From positions 248,001-312,000 of the forward strand of contig NZ_MBTF01000012.1 in assembly GCF_002013915.1 (NCBI RefSeq): a stretch of DNA of 64,000 nt, read 5' to 3'. This document shows positions 1 through 8,598 of this stretch, piece by piece (the stretch's first letter is position 1; every line of letters starts with the position of its first letter). The position numbers and the translations under genes were made by a program. The notes beneath the pieces are model-generated. The model had not been told where the DNA came from. It saw only the letters and a list, made by a program, of their open reading frames with translations, and did not search any database. Origin of the DNA: Mucilaginibacter pedocola. Lineage in GTDB: Bacteria > Bacteroidota > Bacteroidia > Sphingobacteriales > Sphingobacteriaceae.

Positions 1-72
1 GTAATGCATATTGAGTTTAGCAGGGCTGCGCTGCCACAGGAAATTAACTGGGCAGAAAAAGCTGAGCTATAG
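1..72 (+). CDS. 3' end of an upstream gene (partial, unidentified)
   Basis: The first reading frame is open from the window edge to a TAG at 70-72 and gives 23 residues ending in WAEKAEL. The following 120 bases are AT-rich and noncoding, as expected after a gene end. The fragment is too short to assign a family, and an open stretch of 23 codons could also be chance. Confidence 0.4.
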   Translation, partial: VMHIEFSRAALPQEINWAEKAEL

Positions 73-192
73 GCTTTTGCTTTTATTCCTGTTAGTGATA
101 TTTATTTACTTGCATAAAATCATCAATTTTTATTAGTAGTTTTATAATAACTACATTATCAACGCCTTCAAGCTAACATCTACCCGGCCTGC

Positions 193-1608
193 ATGAACGA
201 AAAGATAGAGTTACTAAACCTTTTACACCAGCTGCAAAAGAGCGAGGAGAAATACCGCGAGCTTATTGAGCAGGCTTCGGATGCTATATATATCCTCGAC
301 CACGACGGGTGCTTCACCAACGTGAACGAAAGCATGTGCAGCATGACGGGCTACACCCGCGAAGAACTGTTGGAAATGAATATTACGCAGCTGGTTGACC
401 CCGAACAGTTAAAAACCGACCCGCTTAAATACGTTGCCCCCTCTGCCCCTGCCACTTCCACCGTACGCGAAAGGCGTTTTATGCGCAAAAACGGCGAAGT
501 ATTTGAAGTAGAGGTAAATGTAAAAACCTTCCCCAACGACAGGGTGATGGTTATAGCCCGCGATGTTACCATACGCAAAGCTATGGAACAAGGGCTTACG
601 GATGCCGAACTGAAATTCCGCACCATTGCCGAACGATCTATGGTAGGCATTTACATTGTGCAGCATGGTAAATTTAGTTATGTGAACCCGCGCTTTGCCG
701 AAGTATTTGGTTACGAAATTTCGGAACTGGTGGGCCAGTATCCATCAGGCCTGATCATACACCCCGAACACCGCGATCATGTTAACGAAAGCATCCGTGC
801 GCGTTTAGATGGAGAAATAGAAAGCGTGCATTACGAGACACGCGGCTTGCGGAAAGATGGCAGCCACAACTGGATCGAGTTTTACGGCAGCCGGGTGATC
901 ATGAGCGGCGTACCATCAATTATTGGTACCATGCTGGATATTACCGAACGCAAGCATGCCGAAGAACTGATACAACGCGAAAAAGCAGCCTTGCTACGCA
1001 CCGAGGCCAACCTGCAAACCATCCTCAATAATACCGATACGGCCTACCTGCTGCTAAGTACCGAACTGCAGATAATAGAATATAATAACCTGGCGTTGGA
1101 CTATGCCGAAAAAGAATTTAATTACGACCCGGCCCTGAGCGCCAACCTGGTATCGCATATATTGCCCGAGCGCATGGGCAAATTCAGCGAGTACATTGCC
1201 ATGGTGCTTAATGGCGAAACCGTTAGTTACGAGATAAGCTTTCCGGATAGCGAGGGCGGCCATTTGTGGTACCATGTGCGCATGGTGCCCGTTGCCAACC
1301 GCGAAGGGAATATACTAGGGTTAGTATTGGCGGCTACAGATATAACCGACCGAAAGCGGTCCGAACAACATCTGCAACAAGCCTACCGCAATATACACCG
1401 CCATATAGAAAGCATAAAAGATATGGCCTGGAAGCAATCGCACCTTATCCGCAGCCCGCTGGCCAACCTGAAAGCATTGGTAGATATCCTAAAGGTAGAC
1501 CCAGCCGATTCGGTAGTGCTTAACTACATCTCCAGCGAATTAGAGCGGCTTGATACCGTGATCATCGAGATGAGTAACGAGGCGGATGCGCAAACGGTGT
1601 ATAAGTAG
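193..1608 (+). CDS. PAS-domain sensor protein with a DHp-like tail and no ATPase domain
   Basis: A predicted cytoplasmic sensor of 471 residues. Three PAS domains follow one another at about residues 12-130, 138-260 and 270-390; each ends in the usual PAC-type signature (for example DITERKHAEE). The C-terminal 70 residues resemble the dimerisation/phosphoacceptor helix of a histidine kinase: SHLIRSPLANL lies where SHEIRTPL normally stands, with His about 417. The chain then stops, and no HATPase_c N, G1 or G2 boxes follow. There is no signal peptide or membrane segment. It may act as a phosphotransfer or dimerisation partner of another kinase, or be a degenerate kinase. It ends 71 bp before the antiporter gene on the same strand. 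The PAS assignment is firm; the signalling role is inferred. Confidence 0.85.
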   Translation: MNEKIELLNLLHQLQKSEEKYRELIEQASDAIYILDHDGCFTNVNESMCSMTGYTREELLEMNITQLVDPEQLKTDPLKYVAPSAPATSTVRERRFMRKNGEVFEVEVNVKTFPNDRVMVIARDVTIRKAMEQGLTDAELKFRTIAERSMVGIYIVQHGKFSYVNPRFAEVFGYEISELVGQYPSGLIIHPEHRDHVNESIRARLDGEIESVHYETRGLRKDGSHNWIEFYGSRVIMSGVPSIIGTMLDITERKHAEELIQREKAALLRTEANLQTILNNTDTAYLLLSTELQIIEYNNLALDYAEKEFNYDPALSANLVSHILPERMGKFSEYIAMVLNGETVSYEISFPDSEGGHLWYHVRMVPVANREGNILGLVLAATDITDRKRSEQHLQQAYRNIHRHIESIKDMAWKQSHLIRSPLANLKALVDILKVDPADSVVLNYISSELERLDTVIIEMSNEADAQTVYK

Positions 1609-1679
1609 GCTTTCTTAGGGCCCTAAATCGCCCTGCTTTTACCCCAAATCCCCTCTAAATTGAGTATCTTGCAGGTGCT

Positions 1680-2909
1680 ATGATGAATACCCAAGAGATC
1701 ATAACCATCACCATCGTTATCACCGCCGTTTTTGCCTACATCAATAAAAAATTTATTAAGTGGCCGCCTACTATTGGCGTTATGGTGCTATCGTTGCTGT
1801 GCTCCATTTTGTTGGCGGCCTTTGGTAATTCCAATTCGGCTTTATCAAAAAAAGCCATTCAACTGGCGGCCTCAGTAGATTTTAAGGATGTGCTGATGAA
1901 TTTTATGCTCAGCTTTCTATTGTTCGCAGGTGCCATCCACATTGATGCCAATGCCCTGCGTAAAGAGCGTTGGCCCATTATATTGTTAGCCACGGCCGGC
2001 ACCCTGATATCTACTTTTTTAGTGGGAGGCATGGTTTATGGGTTGTTCACCCTTTTCAACAGCCCGGTGCCCTTTATTTATTGCCTACTTTTTGGTGCCC
2101 TAATATCGCCTACCGACCCTATTGCCGTACTGGCCATACTAAAGGAGGCTAAAATACCGCCCTCACTGGAATTGAAAATTTCCGGAGAATCGTTATTTAA
2201 CGATGGTATTGCAGTAGTAATTTTCATCAGTATAGCGGAAATAGCCGCTTCGGGTAATTTTTCGCCGACTGCCGTAGGGCATTTATTTTTGCAGGAGGCC
2301 GTGGGCGGGCTGCTGTTTGGAGCAGTGCTGGGTTATGCAGGCTTTTGGGCGCTACGCTCTATTGATGATTATAAGGTGGAAGTACTTATTACGCTGGCTA
2401 TAGTAATGGGCGGCTATTACTTCGCGGGCTTGCTTCATATATCGGGACCCTTAGCCATGGTAGTTGCCGGTATCATCACGGGTAACAAAAGGCAAGAAGG
2501 CATGTCTGACGTAACGCGAGATTACCTTGATAAATTTTGGGAACTGGTGGATGAGATACTGAACGCCGTGCTTTTCCTGCTTATTGGGCTGGAGATGCTG
2601 GTAGTAAAAACTAACACCACCATTTTGGCTATCGGTTTAATAGTTATCCTTATCGTACTCCTGGCCCGCTGGGTTTCCGTATTCATCCCGGTATCGTTAC
2701 TGCGCTATAAAATAAAGTTCGAAAAAAATGCCGTAGCTATGCTCACCTGGGGCGGCTTGCGCGGCGGACTATCCGTTGCTATGGCCTTATCCTTAGGCGG
2801 CAATATGTACCGCGATGAGTTTGTACTAATCACTTACATCGTTGTGGTCTTTTCAATCTTGGTACAGGGCTTAACTATAGGAAAATTGGCTAAACGACTG
2901 CAAGCTTGA
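1680..2909 (+). CDS. CPA1-family Na+/H+ antiporter (NhaP-like)
   Basis: An integral inner-membrane protein of 409 residues with about 12 hydrophobic segments, the usual size of the short CPA1 antiporters, which exchange protons for sodium or potassium. Family motifs are visible: [14 protein letters not shown] in the middle of the chain, followed by SGESLFNDG, which carries the conserved Asn-Asp pair of the ion-binding site. A second signature near the C-terminus is [18 protein letters not shown]. The start is the first of two adjacent ATG codons. No cytoplasmic TrkA-type domain is attached. Its stop lies 3 bp from the stop of the convergent downstream gene. Ion specificity cannot be told from sequence. 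Confidence 0.9.
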   Translation: MMNTQEIITITIVITAVFAYINKKFIKWPPTIGVMVLSLLCSILLAAFGNSNSALSKKAIQLAASVDFKDVLMNFMLSFLLFAGAIHIDANALRKERWPIILLATAGTLISTFLVGGMVYGLFTLFNSPVPFIYCLLFGALISPTDPIAVLAILKEAKIPPSLELKISGESLFNDGIAVVIFISIAEIAASGNFSPTAVGHLFLQEAVGGLLFGAVLGYAGFWALRSIDDYKVEVLITLAIVMGGYYFAGLLHISGPLAMVVAGIITGNKRQEGMSDVTRDYLDKFWELVDEILNAVLFLLIGLEMLVVKTNTTILAIGLIVILIVLLARWVSVFIPVSLLRYKIKFEKNAVAMLTWGGLRGGLSVAMALSLGGNMYRDEFVLITYIVVVFSILVQGLTIGKLAKRLQA

Positions 2910-2912
2910 GGC

Positions 2913-3998
2913 TTACGCAATCACTTCCGCAAATTGTGATTTCTTCAACCCCAAAAACTTAGCATACTGTTTGGCAGCCTGCTCAACCGCTTTTAAACTT
3001 TTTTGGTTCAATTTTCTAAAAGGGTTCAGCTCCAATTCCAGCGTATCTTTCTTAACAACTTTCTTCCAAAGGCCTTCTATCTTACCATTGATGAGGAAGG
3101 TATGGTTAAAAATAGTGCCGCGCGGGTCGGCTTTGCTGATGTGGCGGGCATCAATGGTAGCATCTCGGTTTTTGTAGGCAACAATATATTCATCGTAATT
3201 GGGTAATAGATGTGCAGCTGTTGCTTTATCGCTCAGGTTCTCCCGTTCGGCGAACCAATAGGCTTCTTTACCAAAAGTATGGCTGGTTAATTTTTGTTTA
3301 ACTGACTCGAGCCCCGCTTTGGCATCGGTTATGGTTAAGCCGCTCCACCATGCAAAGTCGGCAATTGTTGCCGGGCCATGCGAAGTAAAATACCGCCCGG
3401 CAAGCATGGCCAGGGCTTCTTCCTTTTCGGGCAGCTTTGCAGCAGGCACCCGCTTGTCAAATAAAGCGTAGGTAAACTGCTTGCCCTCGCGCCCACCGCT
3501 GCAAACCAATTGCGCCAGCTCTAAATGCTCCATAATATGCACAAAGCGCTGCTCGTTTGTAGCCACGCCATGCGCTGTCAGGAAAGCTGCGGCATCATCG
3601 CGGGTAATTTGCTCTTTGCCATCCAGGGCTTTTAAAATCAGCTTTTCGCATTTGGCTAATACTGCTGCATCCAATTGTAATTGCCTGTGCCGGGCTACTG
3701 CTGCGGCTTGTATACGCTTGGCGGTAAGCATCAGCATCCATCGCAAATCATCGGGATGTACAAAATGCCACGTAGGCCGCAACACATGCGTGCGGATAAT
3801 ACTGCCATCGGCAAGAGCCTTATCAACCATATCATCGGTGCAACCTTTCAAGCGTTGCCCCAAAGCCCATTTGGCAGCGGCATAATCCTGCGATTGCATC
3901 GCCCCCATGTGTTTCACAATATCCGAAGGCGTGATAAACTCCGGCTGTACCAAATGCTGGTTTTGCAGGCGTAATTGGGTGATATTAAAAGATTCCAT
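2913..3998 (-). CDS. winged-helix DNA-binding protein, AlkZ/HTH_42 family
   Basis: A protein of 361 residues that fits the HTH_42 (formerly DUF1006) superfamily along its whole length. Members include AlkZ and AlkX (YcaQ), DNA glycosylases that excise bulky alkylated bases or unhook crosslinks using a QxQ or QxD motif. Here MQSQDY gives Gln35 and Gln37, which fits the QxQ form close to its usual position. The HVLRPTWHFVHPDDLRWML stretch is typical of the family. Many members in environmental bacteria are untested, so glycosylase activity is inferred. It is convergent with the antiporter gene, with only 3 bp between the stop codons, and diverges from mutS, another repair gene, though no shared promoter is evident. 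Confidence 0.8.
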   Translation of the reverse strand: MESFNITQLRLQNQHLVQPEFITPSDIVKHMGAMQSQDYAAAKWALGQRLKGCTDDMVDKALADGSIIRTHVLRPTWHFVHPDDLRWMLMLTAKRIQAAAVARHRQLQLDAAVLAKCEKLILKALDGKEQITRDDAAAFLTAHGVATNEQRFVHIMEHLELAQLVCSGGREGKQFTYALFDKRVPAAKLPEKEEALAMLAGRYFTSHGPATIADFAWWSGLTITDAKAGLESVKQKLTSHTFGKEAYWFAERENLSDKATAAHLLPNYDEYIVAYKNRDATIDARHISKADPRGTIFNHTFLINGKIEGLWKKVVKKDTLELELNPFRKLNQKSLKAVEQAAKQYAKFLGLKKSQFAEVIA

Positions 3999-4120
3999 CG
4001 GCAGGACGATTTATGGCAAGATAGGCAATAAAAATTTCGGAATTGAGATGTTCGATTTCGGATTCACGCGTCAGCTCTTTCACACCATTCTTAGAGCCAT
4101 CTCCAACAAGGGCAGCACCT

Positions 4121-4182
4121 CTTCAACCCTTCCAACTTCTTCAACCTTTCCAACACTTCCAACCTCTCTAACTTTTCCAACA
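4121..4182 (+). repeat. imperfect TTCCAAC tandem repeat
   Basis: About 60 bp of iterated units of roughly 9-11 bases built on TTCAACC or TTCCAAC, strongly pyrimidine-rich on this strand. It lies in the 257-bp gap between the AlkZ-like gene and mutS. The open frame that crosses it is only Ser/Thr/Pro filler and is not regarded as a gene. Confidence 0.75.
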
Positions 4183-4255
4183 ACGATCTACTTTTCCACA
4201 ATGCCATTAATCCAAACGCAATGGATTAAATTAGCAGATTATTAATTGCACTATT

Positions 4256-6868
4256 TTGGCTAAGTCTACCGAAACCAAAGAAACCCCTTTAATGCAGCAG
4301 TACAACGCCATAAAGGTGAAGTACCCGGGTGCCCTGCTGCTGTTCCGTGTGGGCGATTTTTACGAAACATTTGGCGAAGATGCCATTAAAGCCGCCGGCA
4401 TTTTGGGCATTGTGCTCACCCGCCGCGGCAACGGCGCTGCCACTTTTATAGAGCTGGCAGGCTTCCCCCACCACTCGCTGGAAACTTACCTGCCCAAACT
4501 GGTACGTGCCGGGCAGCGCGTGGCCATTTGCGACCAGCTGGAAGACCCCAAAACCACCAAAACCATCGTTAAGCGTGGTGTTACCGAACTGGTTACCCCC
4601 GGCGTTGCCATTAACGATAATATACTGCAGCAAAAGAGCAATAATTACCTTGCTTCCTTATACTTTGAGAAGAACAGCATCGGTATTGCGCTGATAGATA
4701 TATCAACCGGGGAGTTTTTAACCGCACAGGGCAACCCTGGCTATATTGATAAATTATTACAAAGCTATGCCCCGAGTGAGGTAATTTACCCCAAAAGCCG
4801 CCAGCACGATTTTAAAGATAATTACGGCGACCGCTTTTACACCTATACGCTCGACGATTGGCCTTACAGCGGCGATTATGCCACCGAAACCCTACTGAAG
4901 CACTTCGGCGTAAAATCGTTGAAAGGTTTTGGTATCGATAAGTTAAACCTCGGCATTGTAGCGGCCGGTGTTGCATTGCATTATTTAAATGAGACAGAAC
5001 ACCGCAACCTGCAGCACATCAGCGCCATAGGCCGTATTGAGGAAGACCGCTATTTATGGCTCGATAGGTTCAGTATCCGCAACCTAGAGCTGGTGGGCTC
5101 TACCAACGAGAATGCTAAAACACTGGTTGATGTGCTGGATAACACCTGTTCGCCTATGGGTGCTCGCCTGTTGCGCCGCTGGATTGTGATGCCGCTTAAG
5201 GAAATAAAGCCTATTAACGACCGACTTGGCGTAGTAGAATATTTTATTGAAAACGAGCCGCTGCGCGAAGACCTGCAACAATACATCCGCCAGATAAGCG
5301 ACCTGGAGAGGCTTATTTCTAAAATTGGTTTACAACGCGCCAACCCGCGCGAGGTTAGCCAACTGAAAAAAGCGTTGCTGGCCATTGCCGAAATAAAAAA
5401 GGTAACAGAAGCTACCGACAGCGCCCCGCTACGCGCTATTGGCGAGCAGCTAAACCCTTGCGGCAGTATTTGCGAACGCATTGCGCGCGAACTACACCCC
5501 GAGCCACCGGTGATGCTGGTAAAAGGCTCGGTGATGAATGACGGCGTTAACGAAGAACTCGACCGCCTGCGTAAAATTGCTTTTGGTGGAAAAGGCTATT
5601 TGCTGGAGATACAAAAACGCGAAGCCGAAGCAACGGGCATCCCTTCCCTTAAAGTATCGTTCAACAACGTGTTTGGCTACTATTTAGAGGTTACGCACAG
5701 CCACCGCGATAAAGTGCCTACAGAGTGGATACGCAAGCAAACCCTGGTAAATGCAGAGCGCTACATTACGCCCGAACTAAAGGAATACGAAGAACAGATT
5801 TTGGGCGCGGAAGAAAAGATATTGGCTTTGGAAACCAAGCTGTATAATGATTTATTATACGCTTTGGCCGAGTACATCAAACCCATTCAACTGAATGCGC
5901 AATTGGTAGCGCGACTGGATGTACTGCTTAACTTTGCCACTATATCCATCAAAAACTATTATGTAAAACCCACGGTTACCGATAGCCGCGTACTGGATAT
6001 AAAAGGCGGCCGCCACCCCGTTATAGAGAAAAACCTGCCGCTGGGCGAAGAGTACATCACCAACGATGTTTTCTTAGATTCGGATTCGCAGCAGATCATC
6101 ATTATTACCGGTCCCAACATGGCGGGTAAGTCGGCATTGCTTAGGCAAACCGGCTTAATAGTACTGATGGCGCAGATGGGCTGTTTTGTGCCTGCCAAGG
6201 CTGCTTCGATTGGCTTGGTTGATAAAATATTTACACGTGTGGGCGCTTCAGATAACCTCTCCTCGGGCGAATCGACGTTTATGGTGGAGATGAACGAAAC
6301 GGCCAGCATCCTCAATAACTTATCAGACAGGAGCCTTATTTTGCTGGATGAAATTGGCCGCGGAACATCTACTTACGATGGTATATCTATTGCCTGGTCG
6401 ATTGCCGAGTACCTGCACAACAACAATTCGGCGCGGGCCAAAACGCTGTTTGCTACGCATTACCACGAGTTGAACGAGTTGAGCACCAGTTTCCCGCGGA
6501 TAAAAAATTACAACGTATCGGTAAAAGAGGTTGGCCAGCAGATCATCTTCCTGCGTAAACTGGTTCCCGGCGGCAGCGAACATAGCTTTGGTATACACGT
6601 GGCCAAACTTGCGGGTATGCCAACCAAAGTGCTCAACCGCGCCAACGAGATACTGAAAAAGCTGGAGAACGAGCGTACCGGCGGCGAGCATATTAAAGAA
6701 AGCATCCGCAAGGTGCAAAAGCAAGCCGTACAAATGCAAATGTTCTCGATAGATGACCCGGTACTGGTTAAGATCCGCGACACCCTGAACAACCTCGACG
6801 TGAATACCCTTACCCCTGTTGAGGCATTAATGAAACTTGATGAGATACAGAGGGTGGTGAAGAGTTAG
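4256..6868 (+). CDS. mutS: DNA mismatch repair protein MutS
   Basis: An 870-residue MutS that recognises mismatches and starts repair with MutL. The mismatch-reading motif is present as GDFYETF (Phe35, Glu37). Domains I-IV are followed by the ABC ATPase: Walker A GPNMAGKS at about 621, signature-type LSSGESTF, Walker [11 protein letters not shown] at about 697 and the ATHYHEL switch. The C-terminus is the usual short helical end. The start is unusual: the frame has a stop at 4232 and no ATG before the conserved region, so TTG at 4256 (or the preceding ATT) must be used. No Shine-Dalgarno sequence is seen, which is normal for the phylum. The identification is certain. Confidence 0.98.
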   Translation: MAKSTETKETPLMQQYNAIKVKYPGALLLFRVGDFYETFGEDAIKAAGILGIVLTRRGNGAATFIELAGFPHHSLETYLPKLVRAGQRVAICDQLEDPKTTKTIVKRGVTELVTPGVAINDNILQQKSNNYLASLYFEKNSIGIALIDISTGEFLTAQGNPGYIDKLLQSYAPSEVIYPKSRQHDFKDNYGDRFYTYTLDDWPYSGDYATETLLKHFGVKSLKGFGIDKLNLGIVAAGVALHYLNETEHRNLQHISAIGRIEEDRYLWLDRFSIRNLELVGSTNENAKTLVDVLDNTCSPMGARLLRRWIVMPLKEIKPINDRLGVVEYFIENEPLREDLQQYIRQISDLERLISKIGLQRANPREVSQLKKALLAIAEIKKVTEATDSAPLRAIGEQLNPCGSICERIARELHPEPPVMLVKGSVMNDGVNEELDRLRKIAFGGKGYLLEIQKREAEATGIPSLKVSFNNVFGYYLEVTHSHRDKVPTEWIRKQTLVNAERYITPELKEYEEQILGAEEKILALETKLYNDLLYALAEYIKPIQLNAQLVARLDVLLNFATISIKNYYVKPTVTDSRVLDIKGGRHPVIEKNLPLGEEYITNDVFLDSDSQQIIIITGPNMAGKSALLRQTGLIVLMAQMGCFVPAKAASIGLVDKIFTRVGASDNLSSGESTFMVEMNETASILNNLSDRSLILLDEIGRGTSTYDGISIAWSIAEYLHNNNSARAKTLFATHYHELNELSTSFPRIKNYNVSVKEVGQQIIFLRKLVPGGSEHSFGIHVAKLAGMPTKVLNRANEILKKLENERTGGEHIKESIRKVQKQAVQMQMFSIDDPVLVKIRDTLNNLDVNTLTPVEALMKLDEIQRVVKS

Positions 6869-6913
6869 GCGTTTTGATGTGCAATTAGCTTAACCAATCT
6901 AATTATTACACAT

Positions 6914-7004
6914 TGTCATTCTGAGCGATAGCGAAGGATCTGATAGCCCAGTGCTTAACGGCATTGCAAATCGGCGATTAGATGCTTCGTCCCTCAGCAT
7001 GACA
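6914..7004 (+). repeat. palindromic intergenic repeat (TGTCATTCTGAGCG type)
   Basis: Imperfect inverted arms starting TGTCATTCTGAGCGATAGCG and ending CCCTCAGCATGACA frame about 40 bp of unlike sequence and could fold into one long hairpin in RNA. This is a well-known kind of bacterial intergenic repeat. It fills most of the 214-bp gap after mutS and may end mutS transcription. Confidence 0.7.
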
Positions 7005-7046
7005 AGCGTATTTGATAGCCCATTGTTAAAATGTTTATAACATCCG

Positions 7047-7078
7047 TTGTAACGTTTTCCCTGTTCGCAATATCTTTA
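7047..7078 (+). promoter_or_regulatory. candidate Bacteroidota-type promoter for the NlpC/P60 gene
   Basis: TATCTTTA at 7071-7078 matches the -7 consensus TAnnTTTG at 7 of 8 positions, and TTG at 7047-7049 lies 21 bp upstream as a -33 element. The start codon is 4 bp after the -7 box, so the message would be nearly leaderless. Confidence 0.4.
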
Positions 7079-7082
7079 CTTT

Positions 7083-7703
7083 ATGCCAAATCTACGCCAT
7101 TACCAGCTGATGCTTTTTTTCGCGGTTGCCGTTTCATTAACCGCCTGCCACTCGCGCAAGTTAACCGTGCGGAATACCAATAATCCCGGTATAAACATGC
7201 CCGTAAAACGCGGGCCTTATGTTATGGTAAAGCCCGAGCGGTCTATCGCAGATAAATACTCGGCCATGATGGGGCTTAAGCGAGATGATATACAAAACGG
7301 CAGGCTGTATAACTTTATTGATGAATGGATGGGCGTGCCCTACCGGTTTGGCGGTATGGATAAGGATGGGGTTGATTGCTCGGGCCTTGTATTTTTGCTG
7401 CAATTGCAGGTTTATGATATGCCCGTGCCGCGTACCTGTGCCATGCAGGTAAACAACATCAAGCGTAAATACGAAGAGGAATTAAAAGAAGGCGACCTGG
7501 TGTTTTTTGATTTTGATGGCAAGCAGTTTAGCCATGTGGGCGTATACCTGCAAAACGGCTACATTGTACATGCCAGCACCCGCCGCGGCGTGGTTATCGT
7601 AAAACTGCACGACAGAGGGATTTATCAATACTTCTCGCGCGGCGGCTCTGTGTTAGACCCGGCTTCCGTTATGGTGCCCGAAAATCAACAAACCAACTAT
7701 TAA
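7083..7703 (+). CDS. NlpC/P60 cell-wall peptidase lipoprotein
   Basis: A 206-residue lipoprotein. The N-terminus is a signal peptide ending in a lipobox (SLTAC), so the mature protein should be anchored at an outer face of the envelope. From about residue 75 it is an NlpC/P60 domain, which cleaves peptide stems of peptidoglycan (gamma-D-Glu-diaminopimelate bonds). The catalytic Cys is at 99 in DGVDCSGLV, the His at 151 in FSHVGVYL, and HAST follows as the usual third site. The length is typical for a single-domain Bacteroidota P60 protein. Its stop is 1 bp from the stop of the convergent next gene. Domain call firm; exact bond cut unknown. Confidence 0.93.
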   Translation: MPNLRHYQLMLFFAVAVSLTACHSRKLTVRNTNNPGINMPVKRGPYVMVKPERSIADKYSAMMGLKRDDIQNGRLYNFIDEWMGVPYRFGGMDKDGVDCSGLVFLLQLQVYDMPVPRTCAMQVNNIKRKYEEELKEGDLVFFDFDGKQFSHVGVYLQNGYIVHASTRRGVVIVKLHDRGIYQYFSRGGSVLDPASVMVPENQQTNY

Positions 7704-7704
7704 T

Positions 7705-8439
7705 TTATTCTGCAGCATCGGGTGCCGCCGGCTGTTTCTTTCGCGAAGCAAATAAGCGGTTTAATACGGGTTTGGCATCGTCCTCAGCTTTATAAAACTT
7801 TTTGCGTGCACGGATATTAGTTACCGCCCACAGCAAAAACCCAAGGCTAAAAAAAGCCGTAGGCACCTCAAAATACAGGCAGCAAATGATGTATGCGTAC
7901 AAAACGGGAATGCTGATGTAATTGAGTTTTTGCACCTTCCATTGCAGGTTGGTTTGCAGCTGTTTTGGTTTAATGCATAAAGTATCGGCATGGTTTACCA
8001 GGTAACCGGTGAGCATGGTTTGCCCCAGCATACTCAATGCTATCACATTAAAATAGATAAACAATCCCATCGCACTACCCGGCCCTAAAGATTCTATCAT
8101 GGCCGAAACACCGAACGGGAACAGCGATATAAAGAAAAGGAACACAAGGTTCCAAATAATTAGCCCCTTGCTGTAATCTTTAAGGTAACTAAACATTTTG
8201 AGGTGCTTCAGCCAAAACATGCCCACAAAAAAGAAGGCAGTCATATACCCGAACAGCCTCGGCAGCACTTCTATTATGGCGTGCTGCACTTCGCTCCTTT
8301 CGGCATGCCTAAGCCCCTCGGGCAGCTTTATCTCCAGCACCATAATGGTAATGATGATGGCAAACACCGCATCGCTGAACAGGATCACCCGCTCCAACTG
8401 AAACTCTTTTTTAATTTCTTCTTCCTCTTGTATATTCAT
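7705..8439 (-). CDS. TMEM175/DUF1211-family membrane protein (potassium channel-like)
   Basis: A 244-residue inner-membrane protein with six predicted transmembrane helices. The first helix carries the family hallmark RVILFSDAVFAIIITI, with the FSD motif that lines the filter region in TMEM175 channels. Bacterial TMEM175 proteins are tetrameric potassium-selective channels with one six-helix repeat per chain, which fits this size. The C-terminal 30 residues are charged and cytoplasmic. The 34-bp gap to the divergent microprotein gene at 8474 is short enough for shared promoter DNA. Potassium transport is inferred from the family. Confidence 0.88.
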   Translation of the reverse strand: MNIQEEEEIKKEFQLERVILFSDAVFAIIITIMVLEIKLPEGLRHAERSEVQHAIIEVLPRLFGYMTAFFFVGMFWLKHLKMFSYLKDYSKGLIIWNLVFLFFISLFPFGVSAMIESLGPGSAMGLFIYFNVIALSMLGQTMLTGYLVNHADTLCIKPKQLQTNLQWKVQKLNYISIPVLYAYIICCLYFEVPTAFFSLGFLLWAVTNIRARKKFYKAEDDAKPVLNRLFASRKKQPAAPDAAE

Positions 8440-8473
8440 GGCCTAAGGTATTTTGTATATTTTTGCAGGGTAT

Positions 8474-8596
8474 ATGGAAAACCCCAAACACGATTACTCT
8501 TTCTGGACGAAATACAAGCGCTTTGCGGGTAACGAAATAATGCTCTACATCATCATGATCGTAGGAATTATCCTCGGCATCATCATCTTCAGTTAG
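8474..8596 (+). CDS. 40-residue single-span membrane microprotein
   Basis: An ATG at 8474 opens a 40-codon frame ending with TAG at 8594-8596. The product begins MENPKHDYSFWTKYKRF, a charged aromatic stretch, and ends in one hydrophobic helix of about 18 Ile/Leu/Val-rich residues. A perfect TAnnTTTG box (TATTTTTG, 8458-8465) lies 8 bp before the ATG, although no good -33 element was seen. The gap between the flanking genes is otherwise unexplained, and codon use resembles the neighbours. Function unknown; similar tiny membrane proteins are common and seldom annotated. It may be co-regulated with the divergent channel gene. Confidence 0.6.
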   Translation: MENPKHDYSFWTKYKRFAGNEIMLYIIMIVGIILGIIIFS

Positions 8597-8598
8597 GC

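Noticed and set aside
3907..4245. 112-codon plus-strand frame before mutS
   Set aside because: It is antisense to the AlkZ-like gene start and then runs through the TTCCAAC tandem repeat, giving only Ser/Thr/Pro filler.
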